Source of the DNA: Chloroflexota bacterium | GTDB taxonomy: Bacteria; Chloroflexota; Dormibacteria; Dormibacterales; Dormibacteraceae | Assembly: GCA_005880755.1 (NCBI GenBank) | Contig: VBGV01000165.1 | Location: 1-7,369 of the forward strand | DNA: 7,369 bases | Reading direction: 5' to 3' | In this document: one piece after another, positions 4,695-7,369 of the stretch | Layout of the letters: every line of letters starts with the position of its first letter | Numbering within the stretch: the stretch's first letter is position 1 | Made by a program: the position numbers and the translations under genes | The notes under the pieces: generated by a model | The model's database searches: none | What the model was told of the DNA's origin: nothing | Seen by the model: the letters and a program-made list of their open reading frames with translations, nothing else

Positions 4695-6548
4695 CTAGCG
4701 CTTCGACTTTGCAGGCGCGTTGAGCGAGACCAGCGGGACCGCGGGCTGGATCGGCTTCCACAACGACTCGAGCTGCTCGGCGGTGAGGCGGGTGCGCGCG
4801 GCGATCACCCGTCCGCCGAAAGCCGCGGTCTTCACGGCGGCCCATCCCCCACTCCCGGCCAGGCGCATCGGCACGGTCACGACCGCGGCCAGCGCCGCCG
4901 CCTCCTCGCCCGGGCGCGAGCTTCCGTCGGCGATGGCGCCGGAGAGCACGCTCGACAGCGCGTCCTCCAGCTGCCACGGCCGGGCCAGTACGGCGCACTG
5001 GGCCGCGCCGAGCCTGCCCACCGCTGTCACGTAACGCGACACCATCGCACCCAGCGACCGGGGGTTCGTCACCGGGATGGCGGACGCGAATGGCGCGTAC
5101 GAAGCCGCGAACTTGATCGGCGTCAGGTGGTGGCGTTGCACCAGCGCGGAAACGGCGTGCCACGCCGCGACCGCCTCGTCGTCGGAGCGTCCGCCGAAGA
5201 AGTCGATCAACGCCGTGCCCGCGTTCACCAGCGGAGCCACGGCTTCCTCGTTCGCGTCTGGGCCCGCGGCCGCGATGCGCTGCCACTCCGCCTTGTCGAG
5301 CGAGGCGACCCGGTGCGCGAAACCACCGCCATTCAGCGCCTGGAACGCGATCACTGGTTCGAATGGCGCGAGCATCTGGCGGACCTGGTCGAGGTTGACC
5401 TTGCCGTGCGACTCGATGGCGAAGCCTGCCCGCTCGACGGCCGCGAACGCCCGGCATCGCGTGTACGTGTCGAGGTCGCGAGTTCCCTCCAGCGTCGCCA
5501 GGATCGACCTCACGACCCCTGCCGGCTCGGCGCTCCCCTCCCGCGTGACGCTCGCCACCAGCTTCCGGCGGTCCAGCACGCGCAGCCACTGGATCGGACT
5601 CAGCTCAGCGGCGCCTTTGATGAAGGCGGCGACCTCGGCATGATTCGGTCCATAAGGCGCCGGCGGGCGCGCGGCGGCCGGTGCCGCGGTCCGGCCGCGA
5701 GGCGGCCTGGTGATCTTGTTGATGGCGTTGTTGACCGCCGTGCGCACGCGCTCACCGGCCGGCACCGTCTCGACCTCGCTCAGCGACGCCAGTGGAATCA
5801 CCGCTTCGAGCGGCGCCCACACCTCGCCGACCTCCGCTGGGGTGAGCTCACCGATGGCGCCGAGGACGCGGCCGCCGTGCACGGCCGTGCGCACCGCCGA
5901 CCATCCCTCGTCTCCGGTCAGCAGGTGGGGGACCAAGGCCAGCGCCGCGAGCGCGACCGCCTCCTCGCTTTTGACCTCCCTGTTCTTGGCCACGGCCTGG
6001 AGCAGCGCGCGCGATGCAGCGGGTTCGATCCGCCACCGCCTGGCCAGGGCCGACAGCTGCTCTCTGGTCAGCGCCTGCAGGGAATCGACGAAGCGGAGCG
6101 TCCTTGGGTCGAGCACGTCTGAGCCGGACAAAGAAATGAACGCCGCGAACGGCACATAGTGGACCGCGAACTTCAACGCGGGCAGCTGGGAGCGCATGAC
6201 CAGCGCGGTCATCGCCTGCCATGCGGAGACTTGCTTTTCCTCGGTGCGCTTGACCAGCGTGTCGAACAGGACCTCGCCGGCTCTGGCGATCGGCTCCGAG
6301 ATCCGGCGCTCGCTGCTCCTGATCGAGGCCTGGATCGAGCGGGCGGAGTCGGACGACCCGGCGCCTTCCTTGCTGATCGACGCCACCAGTCGCTTGGTGG
6401 CCAGCACCTGGCGCCACTGCCAAGGCGTCAGCTGGGCGGCGGCGACGATGAACGCCTCCACCTCGGCGGTGCGAGGGCCAAACCGGTGCGAGGCGTCGTC
6501 GTTGGCCCTCTGGATGCGGCCGAGCAGACCATGGGAGGCGGGCGCCAC
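4695..6548 (-). CDS. Hypothetical protein with an internal tandem duplication
   Basis: I do not recognise the family. The 617-residue product is Ala/Leu-rich and probably all alpha-helical. It has no signal peptide, membrane span or catalytic motif I can name. It consists of two homologous halves: about 23-256 and 299-609. Shared landmarks in order are (F/Y)GP..AEV.AFI..AA.L.P.QW..VL...(R/K)LVAS (23-56 and 299-333), AW.A..ALV.R with KFA..Y.PFA (109-136 and 462-488), and the end block W.AV.TA..GGRV......LT...(V/L)..(V/L)W.P..P.(I/V)PL.SL (216-256 and 569-609). A Pro/Arg linker (281-298) joins them. The second half carries about 75 extra residues (354-428), part of which again resembles the end block (LAPFEPVI). 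GTG at 6548 is the first start after an in-frame TAA. It begins 39 nt after the pyk stop, so cotranscription with pyruvate kinase is likely. Confidence 0.85.
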   Translation of the reverse strand: MAPASHGLLGRIQRANDDASHRFGPRTAEVEAFIVAAAQLTPWQWRQVLATKRLVASISKEGAGSSDSARSIQASIRSSERRISEPIARAGEVLFDTLVKRTEEKQVSAWQAMTALVMRSQLPALKFAVHYVPFAAFISLSGSDVLDPRTLRFVDSLQALTREQLSALARRWRIEPAASRALLQAVAKNREVKSEEAVALAALALVPHLLTGDEGWSAVRTAVHGGRVLGAIGELTPAEVGEVWAPLEAVIPLASLSEVETVPAGERVRTAVNNAINKITRPPRGRTAAPAAARPPAPYGPNHAEVAAFIKGAAELSPIQWLRVLDRRKLVASVTREGSAEPAGVVRSILATLEGTRDLDTYTRCRAFAAVERAGFAIESHGKVNLDQVRQMLAPFEPVIAFQALNGGGFAHRVASLDKAEWQRIAAAGPDANEEAVAPLVNAGTALIDFFGGRSDDEAVAAWHAVSALVQRHHLTPIKFAASYAPFASAIPVTNPRSLGAMVSRYVTAVGRLGAAQCAVLARPWQLEDALSSVLSGAIADGSSRPGEEAAALAAVVTVPMRLAGSGGWAAVKTAAFGGRVIAARTRLTAEQLESLWKPIQPAVPLVSLNAPAKSKR

Positions 6549-6587
6549 GCCGCTATTCTCATGGGTAGGCGGGCGAGCTTAACCCGT

Positions 6588-7369
6588 CTAAACGGTCTCG
6601 ACTTTGAGCAGGTTGGTCTGGCCTGGCCGGCCGACCGGGACCCCCGCCACCACCACCACCCGATCCCCGGCTCGGACCATGCCGCTCGCCAGGGCGGCTT
6701 CGGTGGCGTTCGAGATCATCTGGTCGGTGTCGCGCCCCGGGCTGACGAGCAGGGGGACCACGCCCGAATACAGCGCGGTCCGGCGCAGCACCTCGGGATG
6801 GGGGCTTGCAGCGACCACGGGCATCGGCGGCCGGGCCTTGCTGCAGCGCAGCGCGGTCGTGCCTGACTCGGTGAAGGCGATGATGACCTTGGCGTGGATC
6901 TCGCCGGCGGTGGAGGCCGCCGCATGGGCGATGGCGCTCCCCACCTGGCCTGGCTCGCGCCAGATCTGGCGCGCCCGCTCGAAGGCGGGGTGCTTCTGGG
7001 CGGCAAGGCAGATCCGGGCCATCGCGCGAACGGCCTCGACGGGGTGCGCGCCCACCGACGTCTCCTGGGACAGCATGACCGCGTCGGTCCCGTCCCAGAT
7101 CGCGTTCGCGACGTCGGACGCTTCCGCCCGCGTCGGGCGGTTGGAGGTGACCATCGACTCCAGCATCTCGGTCGCCGTGATGACCGGAACTCCAGCCCGA
7201 TTGGCGCGGTCGATCACGTCTTTCTGCACCGCCGGCAGGTCGCCCAGCTTCAGCTCGACGCCGAGGTCGCCGCGCGCCACCATCACCGCGTCGGCCACCT
7301 CGAGGATCTTGTCCAGGTTGCGGATCGCCTCGAGCTTTTCGAGCTTGGCGATCACCGGCACGCTCTTGT
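6588..7369 (-). CDS. pyk: Pyruvate kinase, C-terminal part (gene truncated by window edge)
   Basis: Pyruvate kinase converts phosphoenolpyruvate and ADP to pyruvate and ATP at the end of glycolysis. The visible 259 residues are a bit more than half of a usual enzyme of about 470. They include the end of the (beta/alpha)8 barrel: the KLE segment with the catalytic Lys and metal-binding Glu, VMVARGDLGVE with the metal-binding Asp, the ITATEMLESM threonine/helix motif, and RPTRAEASDVANAIWDGTDAVMLSQET. The C-terminal domain follows, ending in GRPGQTNLLKVETV. Classical enzymes mostly read TATQML and LSGET or LSAET, so TEML and LSQET are small variations. No terminator is seen before the downstream gene 39 nt away. 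Confidence 0.96.
   Translation of the reverse strand, partial: KSVPVIAKLEKLEAIRNLDKILEVADAVMVARGDLGVELKLGDLPAVQKDVIDRANRAGVPVITATEMLESMVTSNRPTRAEASDVANAIWDGTDAVMLSQETSVGAHPVEAVRAMARICLAAQKHPAFERARQIWREPGQVGSAIAHAAASTAGEIHAKVIIAFTESGTTALRCSKARPPMPVVAASPHPEVLRRTALYSGVVPLLVSPGRDTDQMISNATEAALASGMVRAGDRVVVVAGVPVGRPGQTNLLKVETV

Noticed and set aside
4512..6122. Long plus-strand open frame (536 codons) opposite the 617-residue protein
   Set aside because: It is rich in Arg, His, Asp and Leu like other antisense frames in GC-rich DNA and has no recognisable motif; the minus-strand frame shows internal homologous repeats and natural composition.

Overview
The window is high-GC bacterial chromosome made mostly of housekeeping genes. 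The GC-rich third codon positions, several GTG starts, a short cysteine-type L33 and few strong Shine-Dalgarno sites fit a high-GC Gram-positive-related lineage (Actinomycetota, Chloroflexota or a relative such as Dormibacterota). That placement is inference from style, not from a search.

Right-to-left block, 1-1854 (minus strand): the conserved operon rpmG - secE - nusG - rplK - rplA (the last cut by the window edge), encoding ribosomal protein L33, a translocase subunit, a transcription factor, and ribosomal proteins L11 and L1. rpmG/secE and secE/nusG overlap by one base and rplK/rplA are 6 nt apart. The exception is a 324-nt gap between nusG and rplK. It holds two 175-bp direct repeats (591-765 and 776-950), each carrying the last 15 codons of nusG, its stop codon and a palindrome-rich intergenic sequence. 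Upstream of rpmG is a terminator-like hairpin that belongs to no visible upstream gene.

Left-to-right block, 1984-3647 (plus strand): an isocitrate/isopropylmalate dehydrogenase family gene, followed with a 4-base overlap by a small SGNH/GDSL hydrolase. They diverge from the ribosomal operon across a 129-bp region holding short direct repeats and weak promoter-like elements.

Second right-to-left block, 3758-7369 (minus strand): the C-terminal part of pyruvate kinase at the right edge; 39 nt downstream, a 617-residue protein of unknown function built as an internal tandem duplication; then, after a gap of about 200 nt, a PIG-L/LmbE-type deacetylase. The deacetylase converges on the hydrolase across about 110 bp containing a perfect 18-bp palindrome.

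No mobile-element gene, CRISPR array, tRNA or rRNA was seen, and no new multi-gene system. The least explained items are the nusG-tail tandem repeat, the duplicated 617-residue protein, the divergent dehydrogenase, and the hairpin ahead of rpmG.
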